Below are positions 44,714 through 53,860 of a DNA stretch of 64,000 bases, piece by piece. A model generated the notes under the pieces. It did not search any database. It saw nothing but the letters and a program-made list of their open reading frames with translations, and was not told where the DNA came from. Every line of letters starts with the position of its first letter. Positions within the stretch are counted from its first letter, which is position 1. The stretch comes from Bacteroidales bacterium (GTDB lineage Bacteria > Bacteroidota > Bacteroidia > Bacteroidales > ML635J-15). Both the position numbers and the translations under genes were made by a program. Location of the stretch: contig QKHS01000012.1 in the NCBI GenBank assembly GCA_003249955.1, positions 1 to 64,000 of the forward strand, in the 5' to 3' direction.

Positions 44714-46120
44714 ATGAAAAAACAATTACTAATGATTATTTCGGCAATGATATTAATGATTGCCGGGGCCACAGCCCAGGAAGAAGTTATTATCGGTTTC
44801 AGTTTTGCAACAGATGCTGATTATACTGCCGATTCAGGCCTTACCGGGAACCTTGGTTATGACGTACGTGCCGAAAACGGAACTGCCGCTACAACAAGAA
44901 CACTTACTTCAACTACAGGAGCAACAGATCTGGCTGCAACTGCCGATGGTTGGGATGCAGGTGCCGATGATAAATTCTGGTCATGTAAATTTAAGGCAGA
45001 TGGTTATCATAGCTTTAAAGTTTCATCAAAACAATATTCAGATGCAACAGGACCAAAAGAATTTAAAATTCAGTGGAAAATTGGTGGTAGCGGAACATGG
45101 GCAGATGTCGAAAACAGCACTATTACTGTTGCTTCGGACTGGACTACCGGAGTTGTAACAGAACTGGCTTTACCTGTTGAATGTAACGATCCGGGAACAT
45201 ATTCCATATTTTTAAGATGGATTATGACATCAGATGTTTCTGTTGAAAACGGAACTGTTGATGCTGCCGGTATTTCAAAAATTGATGATATTGTTGTTGT
45301 TGCTACACCATATCCAACTCCGGTAACCATTATCGGATTCGATTTCCTGGATAATACAGATACAGAATTCAATGCCGATTCAGGAATAGAAGCAAACCTT
45401 GGTTATGATTTGAGAGCAGAAAACGGAACTGCCGGAACAACCAGAACACTTTCCTATACCGAAGGTGCTGCCGATTATGCTGCAACAGCAACAGAATGGG
45501 ACAACGGCGCAGATGATAAATTCTGGTCAATAAAATTCAAAGCAGACGGATTTAGCGCAATGACTGTTTCATCAAAACAATATTCAGATGCTACAGGCCC
45601 CAAAAATTTTAAATTACAGTGGAAAATCAGCGGTGGCGAATGGGCAGATGTTACAAACGGTGCTATAAATGTTGCCTCGGACTGGACTACCGGCGTTGTT
45701 GATGAACTGGCTTTACCGGCAGAAATGGAAGGTAACGGAACTACTTCACTTTATTTGCGTTGGATTATGACTGATAATGTAAGCGTTTCTGATGCAACTG
45801 TTGATGCCGCAGGAATTTCAAAAATGGACGATATCGTTGTATCCGGCATTCAGGCAAGCGGTTTTGTGACTGAAATCTACAACTCTGAGATTATGCTTTA
45901 TCCTAACCCTTGTGAAGATTACTTTACAATCGAGACTTCCAACGATGTTAACAATGTTGAAATATATAATTTGCAGGGAGCTCTGGTTTACAGCCACAAT
46001 GCTTATTTTACAGGGACACTTAACGTAAATACACGTGATTTAAGTTCAGGTATGTATTTCGTTAAATTATATTCTGAAGATAATGTAACTCCTGTTGCAA
46101 AAAGAATTATTGTAAAATAA
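44714..46120 (+). CDS. T9SS protein with two tandem near-identical domains
   Basis: A secreted protein of 468 residues with a signal peptide (MIISAMILMIAGATAQ). Two tandem repeats of about 175 residues follow (about 25-198 and 205-380). Both contain NLGYDxRAENGTA, DDKFWSxKFKADG, SSKQYSDATGPK, VASDWTTGVV and TVDAAGISKxDDIVV. The C-terminal T9SS domain reads IMLYPNPCEDYFTIETS and ends RIIVK. The high similarity of the repeats suggests a recent internal duplication. Its place in the tungstate island, between the lipoprotein and the TonB receptor, is unexplained. Function unknown. Confidence 0.82.
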   Translation: MKKQLLMIISAMILMIAGATAQEEVIIGFSFATDADYTADSGLTGNLGYDVRAENGTAATTRTLTSTTGATDLAATADGWDAGADDKFWSCKFKADGYHSFKVSSKQYSDATGPKEFKIQWKIGGSGTWADVENSTITVASDWTTGVVTELALPVECNDPGTYSIFLRWIMTSDVSVENGTVDAAGISKIDDIVVVATPYPTPVTIIGFDFLDNTDTEFNADSGIEANLGYDLRAENGTAGTTRTLSYTEGAADYAATATEWDNGADDKFWSIKFKADGFSAMTVSSKQYSDATGPKNFKLQWKISGGEWADVTNGAINVASDWTTGVVDELALPAEMEGNGTTSLYLRWIMTDNVSVSDATVDAAGISKMDDIVVSGIQASGFVTEIYNSEIMLYPNPCEDYFTIETSNDVNNVEIYNLQGALVYSHNAYFTGTLNVNTRDLSSGMYFVKLYSEDNVTPVAKRIIVK

Positions 46121-46143
46121 AGAATTTGTTTTTCTGTTTTAAT

Positions 46144-46195
46144 TCCCGGAAACGAAAGGAAACTGTTTTCTGTTATGGTGCCTGAGTTTCCGGGA
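46144..46195 (+). terminator. Long-loop inverted repeat after the tandem-repeat T9SS gene
   Basis: TCCCGGAAAC pairs with GTTTCCGGGA (10 base pairs). A smaller GGAAAC-TGTTTTC structure is possible inside. A T-rich run (TTTATTTGTTTTTT) follows, and the next ATG lies 15 bases beyond the stem, so the T run doubles as the TonB receptor's leader. It is probably a terminator or attenuator. Confidence 0.65.
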
Positions 46196-46209
46196 TTTAT
46201 TTGTTTTTT

Positions 46210-48588
46210 ATGAGATATTTATTTCTGATAATATGTTTTTTATATATAGCTGCTTTTGCAGAGTCTCAGGTTATCACCGGCTATATTACAGACGAGGAAA
46301 ATAATCTGTTGTCAAATGTTAATGTATATGTTCCGGCTTCGGGAGCAGGTACAGTATCTGATGCTGCAGGATATTACAGTTTGTCGGTTAACTTACAGGG
46401 CAAAATAACTGTGGAATTTTCGTGTCTTGGGTATAAAACAGAGAAAAAGGAAGTTAACTTCCACAAAACCGGGCCGGTAAAAGTAAATGTGATTTTGAAA
46501 CCGGAAGTTTTTATTACTGATGAAATTATAGTAGGGGCAGAAAAGAATTTTGAAGAAGAGACTCTTGATATTCCTGTCCGGACAAAGACTGTCGGGATTC
46601 AGGAGATTAACAGTACTCCTGCAATATCTCCTGAGAAAATATTACAGGGAATATCAGGTGTAAATGTAAGCAGTGAATCAGGAATATTTTCATCTACAGA
46701 TATAAGCATGCGCGGATTGGGTGGTAACACAAAAGGAGGGACCCTGGTTGTTGTGGACGGATCTCCGGTTAATAAGTCGGATGCCGGTTCTGTCAACTGG
46801 AGTATGATTGACAAAGACAATATTGCGTCTATGAGCATAATAAAAGGCCCGGGTTCTGTTATTTTTGGTTCAAATGCCATGGGCGGAATAATAAATATTA
46901 CAACACGAAGGCCTGCCGAAAGATTTTCTGCCGATATAAGTTCTTCTTACGGAACTTATAATACTTTCGATACAAAACTAAGGCTGTCAGGTATATCAAA
47001 GGAATCTAAATTTTACTGGAAGAGTTTTACCAGCTACAGAAAAAGCGACGGATATATTAATACTCCCGATGAAATTATCAAAGAAAATGATTCCATAGTT
47101 GTTCCTGTTTATCTCGAAGAGTTTGCATTGAGCGGTCTGGCAGGTTACAGCTTTGACGATAAAAATTCGGTAGAATTATCGGTTAACTATTTTGATGATA
47201 CAAAAGGCCGGGGCGTTAAAATATATGAGTTTGCAGGAGCTAATACCCAGCGAAATACAATTCACGGTTTTGCAAAATATCGTGGAAACCTTGGCAGTTT
47301 GAAGCTGTTTGCCAATATATTTGTTTTGTACGAAGACTATTTTCGTTTAAACGAGTACTACAGTGACGGCGAATATGCACTTTATGAAATAAACTCGGCA
47401 AGACTTGAAAACGGGGCAAAATTTATGACACAATATAACCTGTCCGAATCAGTTGAACTTACAGCCGGAGCAGAGTATAAATCAGGCTCGGTCAACGGGG
47501 CAGATATTTATTACACATCCACAGACATTATCAGAAACAAAGGAAAACTTGATATTATGTCGGGATTTATACAGGCAAAAATAAAACCCTCGGGTACACA
47601 TTTTACAATAGTTCCCGGAATAAGATACGATTTTGCAGTTTTTAGCAATGCATTGTTCAGCATAGAAAACCCGTCATATTCAATCGAATATCTCAGCGAA
47701 TATCAGTTCAGTAATACTTCTCCTGTAAGCTGGTCTTCATTCAGTCCCAAATTATCGGCAGAGTATGCGTTTACAGATAATACAAAATTGTTTGCAACTA
47801 TAGCAAAAGGATTTCGTGCTCCGGTACTTGATGATTTGTGTCGTTCCGACCAGATTAAGGGAGGATTCAGAATTGCAAATCCTGAAATTTCACCCGAGTA
47901 CCTGTACAGTTTCGAAACAGGAGCAGATGTTAAATTTACAGAACGCCTTTATGCAGAAATCTCAGTTTACTACAATATCGGTAAAGACTTTATGTATTTG
48001 CTGAGTACCGGGGATTCTGTTAATATGGGCTATACAATTGCACCTGTTTATAAAACGGATAACATCGGGGAAGTTAAAATATATGGTGTCGAGACAGACC
48101 TGAATTATTCTTTGAATAAAAAATTTAATGTCTTTGTAAATCATACATGGAATCAGTCGGTAATCAGCAGGTTTGTGGTGAATCCCGAAGGTGCCGGAAC
48201 AGATCTTACCGGTAAATTCCTTACGGATATTCCTGATCATAAATTTTCCGGCGGATTCTCAATGTTTACCAGAATTGTTAATTTCTCAGCATCTGCAAAT
48301 TACACGGGCAAAAGATGGATAAAAGATGACAATACCGTGGACGTTATTTACCTGTTAAGCGATAAATATCCTTCATATATTACTTTTGATGCAAAACTCC
48401 GGCGCACATACAAAAACTTTGACTTTGCTTTGACTGTAGATAATGTCCTGAATAAAATTTACACTAACAGTAAAGGATATAAATGTCCGGGGAGAATGAT
48501 TATTTTTGAGGTTAAGTATAGTTTAAGCCGGAAGTTGGAAGACCGGAGACGGGAAGCGGGAGAATATGGAAACGTTAGAGGAGAGTAA
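46210..48588 (+). CDS. TonB-dependent receptor in the tungstate/molybdate island
   Basis: An outer-membrane receptor of about 792 residues from ATG 46210 (MRYLFLIICFLYIAAF); the track's TTG three codons earlier is less likely. A signal peptide and a carboxypeptidase-like domain (VITGYITDEENNLLSNVNVYV) are followed by a plug (GISGVNVSSESGIFSSTDISMRG, VVVDGSPVN, IIKGPGSVIFGSNAMGG) and a beta-barrel with FATIAKGFRAPVLDDL. The barrel should end near FEVKYSL, but a charged tail (SRKLEDRRREAGEYGNVRGE) is added. Its position between wtpA and wtpBC suggests import of a tungstate or molybdate complex. That is inferred from context. Confidence 0.88.
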   Translation: MRYLFLIICFLYIAAFAESQVITGYITDEENNLLSNVNVYVPASGAGTVSDAAGYYSLSVNLQGKITVEFSCLGYKTEKKEVNFHKTGPVKVNVILKPEVFITDEIIVGAEKNFEEETLDIPVRTKTVGIQEINSTPAISPEKILQGISGVNVSSESGIFSSTDISMRGLGGNTKGGTLVVVDGSPVNKSDAGSVNWSMIDKDNIASMSIIKGPGSVIFGSNAMGGIINITTRRPAERFSADISSSYGTYNTFDTKLRLSGISKESKFYWKSFTSYRKSDGYINTPDEIIKENDSIVVPVYLEEFALSGLAGYSFDDKNSVELSVNYFDDTKGRGVKIYEFAGANTQRNTIHGFAKYRGNLGSLKLFANIFVLYEDYFRLNEYYSDGEYALYEINSARLENGAKFMTQYNLSESVELTAGAEYKSGSVNGADIYYTSTDIIRNKGKLDIMSGFIQAKIKPSGTHFTIVPGIRYDFAVFSNALFSIENPSYSIEYLSEYQFSNTSPVSWSSFSPKLSAEYAFTDNTKLFATIAKGFRAPVLDDLCRSDQIKGGFRIANPEISPEYLYSFETGADVKFTERLYAEISVYYNIGKDFMYLLSTGDSVNMGYTIAPVYKTDNIGEVKIYGVETDLNYSLNKKFNVFVNHTWNQSVISRFVVNPEGAGTDLTGKFLTDIPDHKFSGGFSMFTRIVNFSASANYTGKRWIKDDNTVDVIYLLSDKYPSYITFDAKLRRTYKNFDFALTVDNVLNKIYTNSKGYKCPGRMIIFEVKYSLSRKLEDRRREAGEYGNVRGE

Positions 48589-48666
48589 CCTGACTTTCCA
48601 TCGTCTTTAGACATGGAAACGTCATGGAATGGTGAAGATATATAGTAATGATAAAATATAAACGAA

Positions 48667-49716
48667 ATGATGAAATGTAATTTAATCTTGTTTTGTGTGG
48701 CGTTGTTTTTTACAATGTCGTTTTGTGTTGCTCAGAACAGTAATATTAATGTCGATACGGAAAACAAAACCAACAGTTTTTTTGACGACACGGAGATTGT
48801 AAATCTTCCATATTCAAAACTGACGGTATGTGGTGAAGTTTCCAATCCGGGGGATGTTGATTTTAATAAATTGCAAATCAGAGAGCTGGTTGTTAAGGAA
48901 ACAGTTCTTGAAAACGGAGAAGATAAATTTGTTGGAGCATTCCGTTATGTGGGATATTCGCTTAGTGACATTCTGAACCCGTTCATAATAAATAAAGCTA
49001 ATGCAGAAGCATTTCCTCCGTTGATTGACCTTTATGTTGAAATAGAAAATGATAATGGAGAGAAGGTCGTTTTAAGCTGGGGCGAGATTTATTATGCCAA
49101 CCGTCTGAACGAAATTATTTTTGCAACAGGCGTGGCCAGAATAATTCCCGATAAATCTAAAGAAATGTGGGACTTGCCTCAGACTTCAAAACTAATTGTC
49201 GGTAACGATCTTATTACAGCAAGAAATATCAGTAACCCTGTTAAAATAACAGTAAAGTCATGGGCTAATGATGATATTGCAATTATTAAAGGAAAGAAAC
49301 CATTATACTCGCCTGAGGCAGATGTTTACAATGCCGGACAATTGGTTAAAACCATTAATCAGGAATCTGATTTTTCAAAATCAAAAACATTACATACAAT
49401 TTTTTACGGAAAGGGCAGAGGACTGCACAGCACAAAACCCTTTACCGGTTTAAGCATGGCCGGTGTCTTGTCAGATGCAGCGGATTTTAATTCCGTTAAT
49501 TTGCAAAAATGCCTGGTTACAGTTGTTGCAGACGATGGTTACAGAACAGTGTACAGCTATAGTGAGTTGTGCAACAGAAATGATCAGTCAGAAGTCCTTT
49601 TGATTTGCAATCCGGAGCTGACAGATAACGGCATATTCAGATTGTTCCCGAGTTGCGACTTTTTCTCAGACAGGGCAATTAAGGGAATAAGCAGAATATA
49701 TCTGGCCAACATATAA
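48667..49716 (+). CDS. Secreted protein with possible molybdopterin-oxidoreductase-like domains
   Basis: A 349-residue protein with a signal peptide (LILFCVALFFTMSFCVAQ). The region from about 45 (KLTVCGEVSNPGDVDFNKL) through YSLSDILNPFIINKA and IIPDKSKEMWDLPQTSKLIV resembles the sulfite-oxidase-type molybdopterin-binding fold. A second, weaker copy may follow (about 220-349, FTGLSMAGVLSDAADF). I do not see the catalytic cysteine environment of active sulfite oxidases, so a binding or sensing role is as likely as catalysis. Its place in the island fits a Mo/W link. The fold call is tentative. Confidence 0.5.
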   Translation: MMKCNLILFCVALFFTMSFCVAQNSNINVDTENKTNSFFDDTEIVNLPYSKLTVCGEVSNPGDVDFNKLQIRELVVKETVLENGEDKFVGAFRYVGYSLSDILNPFIINKANAEAFPPLIDLYVEIENDNGEKVVLSWGEIYYANRLNEIIFATGVARIIPDKSKEMWDLPQTSKLIVGNDLITARNISNPVKITVKSWANDDIAIIKGKKPLYSPEADVYNAGQLVKTINQESDFSKSKTLHTIFYGKGRGLHSTKPFTGLSMAGVLSDAADFNSVNLQKCLVTVVADDGYRTVYSYSELCNRNDQSEVLLICNPELTDNGIFRLFPSCDFFSDRAIKGISRIYLANI

Positions 49717-49727
49717 ATTTTAGTACT

Positions 49728-50465
49728 ATGAATGAGAAAATTATGATACCCCTGTATTTTAGTACACTATTTTTAATTGCAGCCAATATTTTATTGGCAG
49801 TGTTAAAGAAACAGAAAATAGCAGGTCTTTTCGGAATTCCGGCTTTAATAAGTGCTGCGGCAAGTGTTGTTCTGGTTTATGTTAATTCAGGACATTTGCC
49901 AATGTCAGGTACGTTTGAGAAAATGCAAAATATTGTCTTAATAATTATGGCATTGGGAGTTTTTTACAATTTAAGAAACAGAAAGGAAGGCTTTTATTCA
50001 TTTGAATTTTTGTTTATAGCGTTTTTCTTTCAGGCTTTTGTACTGTTTGATGAACTGAAAGTTGATGATTTCTTTTACATGTACGACAACGCTTTTGTTG
50101 CAATGTTTTTCCAGTTAAGATTAAGTTCGGTTGCTTTGATTGCATTCGCCTTATCACAATATATTGCAGCTTTAAGATATGGTGATGATGCAAAAACCAG
50201 AGAAAAAATAAGGCATAGGGCACGTAATTTTACATTATTGGGAGCAATAATATTTCTGAGCGGGGAGTTTTCCGGTTCTGTGTGGGCTCAGACAGCTTAT
50301 GGCGATGCCTGGCGGTGGAGCAAAAACTTTTTTATGTCAGGCGGAATGTTCCTGCTTGCACTTTTGGGAAGCCACCTGAATCCCGAATGGCTTAAATCGT
50401 GGAAAAAACAAATTTACCTGTCCGCGTTGCCATTGTTAATAATCATTGCATTGTTTATTTCTTAA
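49728..50465 (+). CDS. CcsA-like cytochrome c assembly-type membrane protein
   Basis: A 245-residue membrane protein with about seven or eight hydrophobic helices. The segment FSGSVWAQTAYGDAWRWSKNFF resembles the tryptophan-rich WWD-type signature of CcsA/ResC/CcmC proteins, which handle haem, although it diverges from the classic WGxxWxWDxxE pattern. It is paired with a ResB-like gene 11 bases downstream. No cytochrome c gene is nearby, so an altered function within the tungstate island is possible. The family is assigned at moderate confidence. Confidence 0.65.
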   Translation: MNEKIMIPLYFSTLFLIAANILLAVLKKQKIAGLFGIPALISAAASVVLVYVNSGHLPMSGTFEKMQNIVLIIMALGVFYNLRNRKEGFYSFEFLFIAFFFQAFVLFDELKVDDFFYMYDNAFVAMFFQLRLSSVALIAFALSQYIAALRYGDDAKTREKIRHRARNFTLLGAIIFLSGEFSGSVWAQTAYGDAWRWSKNFFMSGGMFLLALLGSHLNPEWLKSWKKQIYLSALPLLIIIALFIS

Positions 50466-50476
50466 AATTATTGATT

Positions 50477-51259
50477 ATGATAAAGTTTTTATCTTCAATG
50501 AAACTTACCGCCATTCTTATTATAAGTCTGGTGTTATTGTTTTTCGCGGGCATATTAATGACAAATGCCGACAGTATTTATAATGCATTTAAGCAAATGA
50601 ACGATCTCATAATACTTGACTGGTTTCAAAAAACAGAAACTCATAATACCGCTATTTTGATCTGGTTCATAGTCTTTTGCTGTGTTGCCGTTTTATTCGG
50701 GATAAATCTTGTTCTGTGTACATGGTACAATCTATTGAGGCCGGCAGTTAAAAGAAGAGGTTCCAGAGCGGTTATGCTTTTTTCAGTACATCTTATTTTT
50801 GTCATTATTCTTGTTTTGCATGCATTGTCACTGGTTACAGGATTTAAATACGGCAATATAATGCTAACCGAAGGGGAAGAGTATAAGTTTGAAAATAATT
50901 ATACATTGAAACTTGAAAAAATAAATTTTACAGATGACTATAAAATGCTGAAATCGAATAAAAAATCATCGAGACTGGAAATGACCATTGACAAGTTTCA
51001 TTATAAAGAAAACTATGCTGCTATTGTTGTTGACAGGGACGGACAAAATATTATAAACGGAAATGCTTACGTGTTTTCACCTTTGTTCGGAGATGGATTG
51101 CAGGTTACAGTTGACAAATTTGTGATGGATAAAAAGTCGGACAGGCTGGGAGTTAAGATTTGCATTACAAAAAATCCATTTGAATTTTTATTTTTTATTT
51201 TTTATGGATTAGGAATTTTAAGCATGTTAATTTATTTGATTATTACCTGGAAAAAATAA
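50477..51259 (+). CDS. ResB-like cytochrome c assembly-type membrane protein
   Basis: A protein of about 260 residues from ATG 50477 (MIKFLSSMKLTAILIISL); the track start at 50399 lies inside the upstream gene and is not credible. N-terminal helices (LTAILIISLVLLFFAGILM, VFCCVAVLFGINLVLCTWYN, SVHLIFVIILVLHALSLV) are followed by a periplasmic beta domain and a last helix (FLFFIFYGLGILSMLIYLII). The layout matches ResB/CcsB proteins but is shorter. It pairs with the CcsA-like gene just upstream. Role in this island unknown. Confidence 0.65.
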   Translation: MIKFLSSMKLTAILIISLVLLFFAGILMTNADSIYNAFKQMNDLIILDWFQKTETHNTAILIWFIVFCCVAVLFGINLVLCTWYNLLRPAVKRRGSRAVMLFSVHLIFVIILVLHALSLVTGFKYGNIMLTEGEEYKFENNYTLKLEKINFTDDYKMLKSNKKSSRLEMTIDKFHYKENYAAIVVDRDGQNIINGNAYVFSPLFGDGLQVTVDKFVMDKKSDRLGVKICITKNPFEFLFFIFYGLGILSMLIYLIITWKK

Positions 51260-51320
51260 AAAACAGCTTGTAATCATAAGATATTTGCCGGCATTTCTTA
51301 TTTTCGCATTTTAATCACTA

Positions 51321-52100
51321 ATGTTCAAAACAGAGAAAAAATATATAATCATGTACTTCTTCGGAGGAGTAGCTTTATTGTTTATTGTTGCTCCGGTACT
51401 TAATATGTTTTTCTCAACAGAGTTAAAAGGGATATTTGATGCAGCCAGGGACACTCAGGTAAAAAGCAGTATTTCATTAACACTGGGAGTTTCTCTGGTG
51501 GCGACAATTATTTGTGCAGTCTTTGCCGTTCCGCTGGCATACATTATAGCACGAAAAACATTCAGGTTTAAAAATATTTTATTGGGAATAGTAAATATCC
51601 CGATAATTATCCCGCATTCGGCGGCAGGAATAGCATTGTTAGGATTGGTTTCGCGCGATACAATGGTCGGGCAGCTTGCCGGAAAAATAGGACTCAGTTT
51701 TGTTGACAGTCCGTTGGGAATAGGCGTAGCAATGGCCTATGTCAGTTTGCCATTTCTCATATTGTCGGCAATAAGCGGATTTTCCGAAGTGCCTGAGCGT
51801 CTCGAACAGGCTGCGCAAAACCTTGGAGCATCAAAAACAAAAGTATTTTTCAGAATTTCGCTGCCATTGGCAAAAAAATCTGTTTTTACCGGGATGGTTC
51901 TCATGTTTTCGCGGGGAATAAGCGAATTCGGGGCAGTAATTATGCTCGCATATTATCCTACAATAACCCCGATATTAATTTATGACAGGTTTACATCGTT
52001 TGGGCTGGCTTATGCAAAACCGGTTGCTGCAATCTTTATAGTTATCTGCCTGGTGGTATTTTTATTCTTTTACCTGCTAACCAACAGAAAATCAAAATAG
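51321..52100 (+). CDS. wtpB: WtpB/ModB-like ABC transporter permease
   Basis: The inner-membrane permease of the tungstate/molybdate importer. It has 259 residues and about six helices. The cytoplasmic EAA-type loop that contacts the ATPase is LEQAAQNLGASKTKVFFRIS. Other family features are GVSLVATIICAVFAVPLAYI and SRGISEFGAVIMLAYYP. The ATPase gene follows after three bases. WtpA, encoded at the start of the island, is the likely binding protein. Confidence 0.9.
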   Translation: MFKTEKKYIIMYFFGGVALLFIVAPVLNMFFSTELKGIFDAARDTQVKSSISLTLGVSLVATIICAVFAVPLAYIIARKTFRFKNILLGIVNIPIIIPHSAAGIALLGLVSRDTMVGQLAGKIGLSFVDSPLGIGVAMAYVSLPFLILSAISGFSEVPERLEQAAQNLGASKTKVFFRISLPLAKKSVFTGMVLMFSRGISEFGAVIMLAYYPTITPILIYDRFTSFGLAYAKPVAAIFIVICLVVFLFFYLLTNRKSK

Positions 52101-52103
52101 CCG

Positions 52104-53162
52104 ATGTTAAAACTACAGAACATATCAGTCAGACTAAAAGATTTTAATCTTGAAGACATCAATCTCGAGATTAAAAAAGGACAATATCATGTTCTGCTGG
52201 GGCCTTCGGGATCGGGAAAGACAGTTTTGCTAAATACCGTGGCAGGTTTTCATAAGCCAGAATCCGGCAAAATACTTTTGAATAATACAGATATTTCTGC
52301 ATTCCCGCCCGAAAAACGTAATTTATCATTATTGTTTCAGGATCTGGCTTTGTTCCCACATTTAAATGTTTATGAGAACCTGGCTTTCCCGCTTAAAATG
52401 AAGAACCTTGGTAAGCCGGAAACAGAACAGCGTGTAGATAAATATCTCGGGTTAACAGAAATCAGTCATCTTAAATTCCGGGATATCAGCAAACTGTCGG
52501 GAGGAGAGAGGCAAAGAGTAGCATTGGCAAGGATTCTGGTAGCGGAAAGTGGTCTGCTTTTGTTGGATGAACCCTTTTCAGCCATAGATACCCAACTTAA
52601 ATTGTCTTTTAAGAAACTTCTCAGGAAAATATCAGCATCGGGAGTTACAATTATTCATGTTACCCACGATCTTGAAGAATCAATAAATCTTGCCGACAGC
52701 ATTTCAGTAATAGAAAATGGTAAAATTATTCAGTCCGGCCCTATACACGATGTCCTTAATAATCCGGTTAACAGTTTTATTGCATCATTCACAGGACAAA
52801 GGAATTATTATAACTGTAGTGGTATAGTTACAGAAGGAGATTCCCATTTTGCGGTTATTGATGCAGAAGGAGCTAAAATCAAAATTGAAATAAGTCCTCC
52901 TGATAACTCAGAACATGAAGGGATTATTATTGACAGTAACAATATTATTATTTCGGATTCGGAAATAAAATCCAGTGCCAGGAATAATTTTAAAGCAAAA
53001 GTCGAAAGCATTTTCAGGACAAGGCAACACTATGAAATAGAAGTCGATATAGGTATAAAGCTATGGATAAATATTACGGCACAGTCTTTTGTAAGTTTAA
53101 ACCTTGTTGAAGGGGCAGAAGTTTATATTTGTTTTAAAGCTTCGGAAGTAAAAATAGTCTGA
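52104..53162 (+). CDS. wtpC: WtpC/ModC-like ABC transporter ATP-binding protein
   Basis: The ATPase of the tungstate/molybdate importer, 352 residues. The Walker A is LLGPSGSGKTVLLN (about 33-46), the Q-loop LFQDLALFPH, the ABC signature KLSGGERQRVALARIL, the Walker B LLLLDEPFSAID and the switch HVTHD. The C-terminal region (about 230-352) fits TOBE/MOP-type oxyanion-binding domains, which in relatives inhibit transport when molybdate or tungstate is abundant. The last gene of the island, it converges with the DUF1456 gene 22 bases away. Confidence 0.92.
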   Translation: MLKLQNISVRLKDFNLEDINLEIKKGQYHVLLGPSGSGKTVLLNTVAGFHKPESGKILLNNTDISAFPPEKRNLSLLFQDLALFPHLNVYENLAFPLKMKNLGKPETEQRVDKYLGLTEISHLKFRDISKLSGGERQRVALARILVAESGLLLLDEPFSAIDTQLKLSFKKLLRKISASGVTIIHVTHDLEESINLADSISVIENGKIIQSGPIHDVLNNPVNSFIASFTGQRNYYNCSGIVTEGDSHFAVIDAEGAKIKIEISPPDNSEHEGIIIDSNNIIISDSEIKSSARNNFKAKVESIFRTRQHYEIEVDIGIKLWINITAQSFVSLNLVEGAEVYICFKASEVKIV

Positions 53163-53184
53163 TTTTTATCTGATATTAAGGGTT

Positions 53185-53736
53185 TTATTCCTTTTTCTTT
53201 ATTTTCAAAACCTTCTTAACTACCGGTTTTTTTATGATCGGTTTCATAACTTGTTTTTCTTCAGCTTTTGGTTCAAAATCACCTTTATAAGCTTTCTGTA
53301 GTCCGTTCAGAAAATTTCTCATAATCTGGTCATGGCAAACGCGGTATTTTTCATTATCCGGCTTGCGGAAAAATGCACTAAGCTCGTGTTTGCTTATTGG
53401 ATATTCCACAGATTCCAGCATTGTTAATATATCCTCGTCGAGCATGTTAAGGGCTATTTTGAGCTTGCGCAATATAATGTTGTTTGTGAGTTTCTTTTCC
53501 GGTAAAGGCTGTTCTCCTTCTTTCTGCCCGCGTTTTAAATTTATAAAGCCGTTTAAAAATGATGCGAACTGAAAGTCAGTAATTTTAAGATAACCTTCGG
53601 TTTCTTCTTTTTTCAGCCAGGCACTTATTTCTGTTCTGCTTACTGTTAATCCGCCCAGTCCGAAAGTCTTAATCATTGTGTCGTCATTCAGTTCAAAAGT
53701 AAACCGGAGCCGGCGGAGAATATCATTATTGGTCAT
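53185..53736 (-). CDS. DUF1456 (YehS-like) family protein
   Basis: A 183-residue protein with two copies of the DUF1456 unit: TNNDILRRLRFTFELNDDTMI and a matching TNNIILRKLKIALNMLDED, each followed by an acidic ISxxELSAFxR-type segment and FLNG. The C-terminus is a Lys-rich tail (KKPVVKKVLKIKKKE), which may bind nucleic acid. Molecular function unknown. It stands alone on the minus strand, converging with wtpC. Confidence 0.85.
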   Translation of the reverse strand: MTNNDILRRLRFTFELNDDTMIKTFGLGGLTVSRTEISAWLKKEETEGYLKITDFQFASFLNGFINLKRGQKEGEQPLPEKKLTNNIILRKLKIALNMLDEDILTMLESVEYPISKHELSAFFRKPDNEKYRVCHDQIMRNFLNGLQKAYKGDFEPKAEEKQVMKPIIKKPVVKKVLKIKKKE

Positions 53737-53860
53737 AAGGATTTAAGTTATTAGTGTGTTTTATTATGATCTGTCAGTTTTTATTTATGTATTTTATCAG
53801 GATATTTTTCATCATCAAATGTGCTTAATTATATTATAAAAATCTTCCGGTTCGCTCATA

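Noticed and set aside
50399-50476. Extended start for the ResB-like protein
   Set aside because: The region is inside the CcsA-like gene and encodes no signal; the ATG at 50477 gives the expected first helix.
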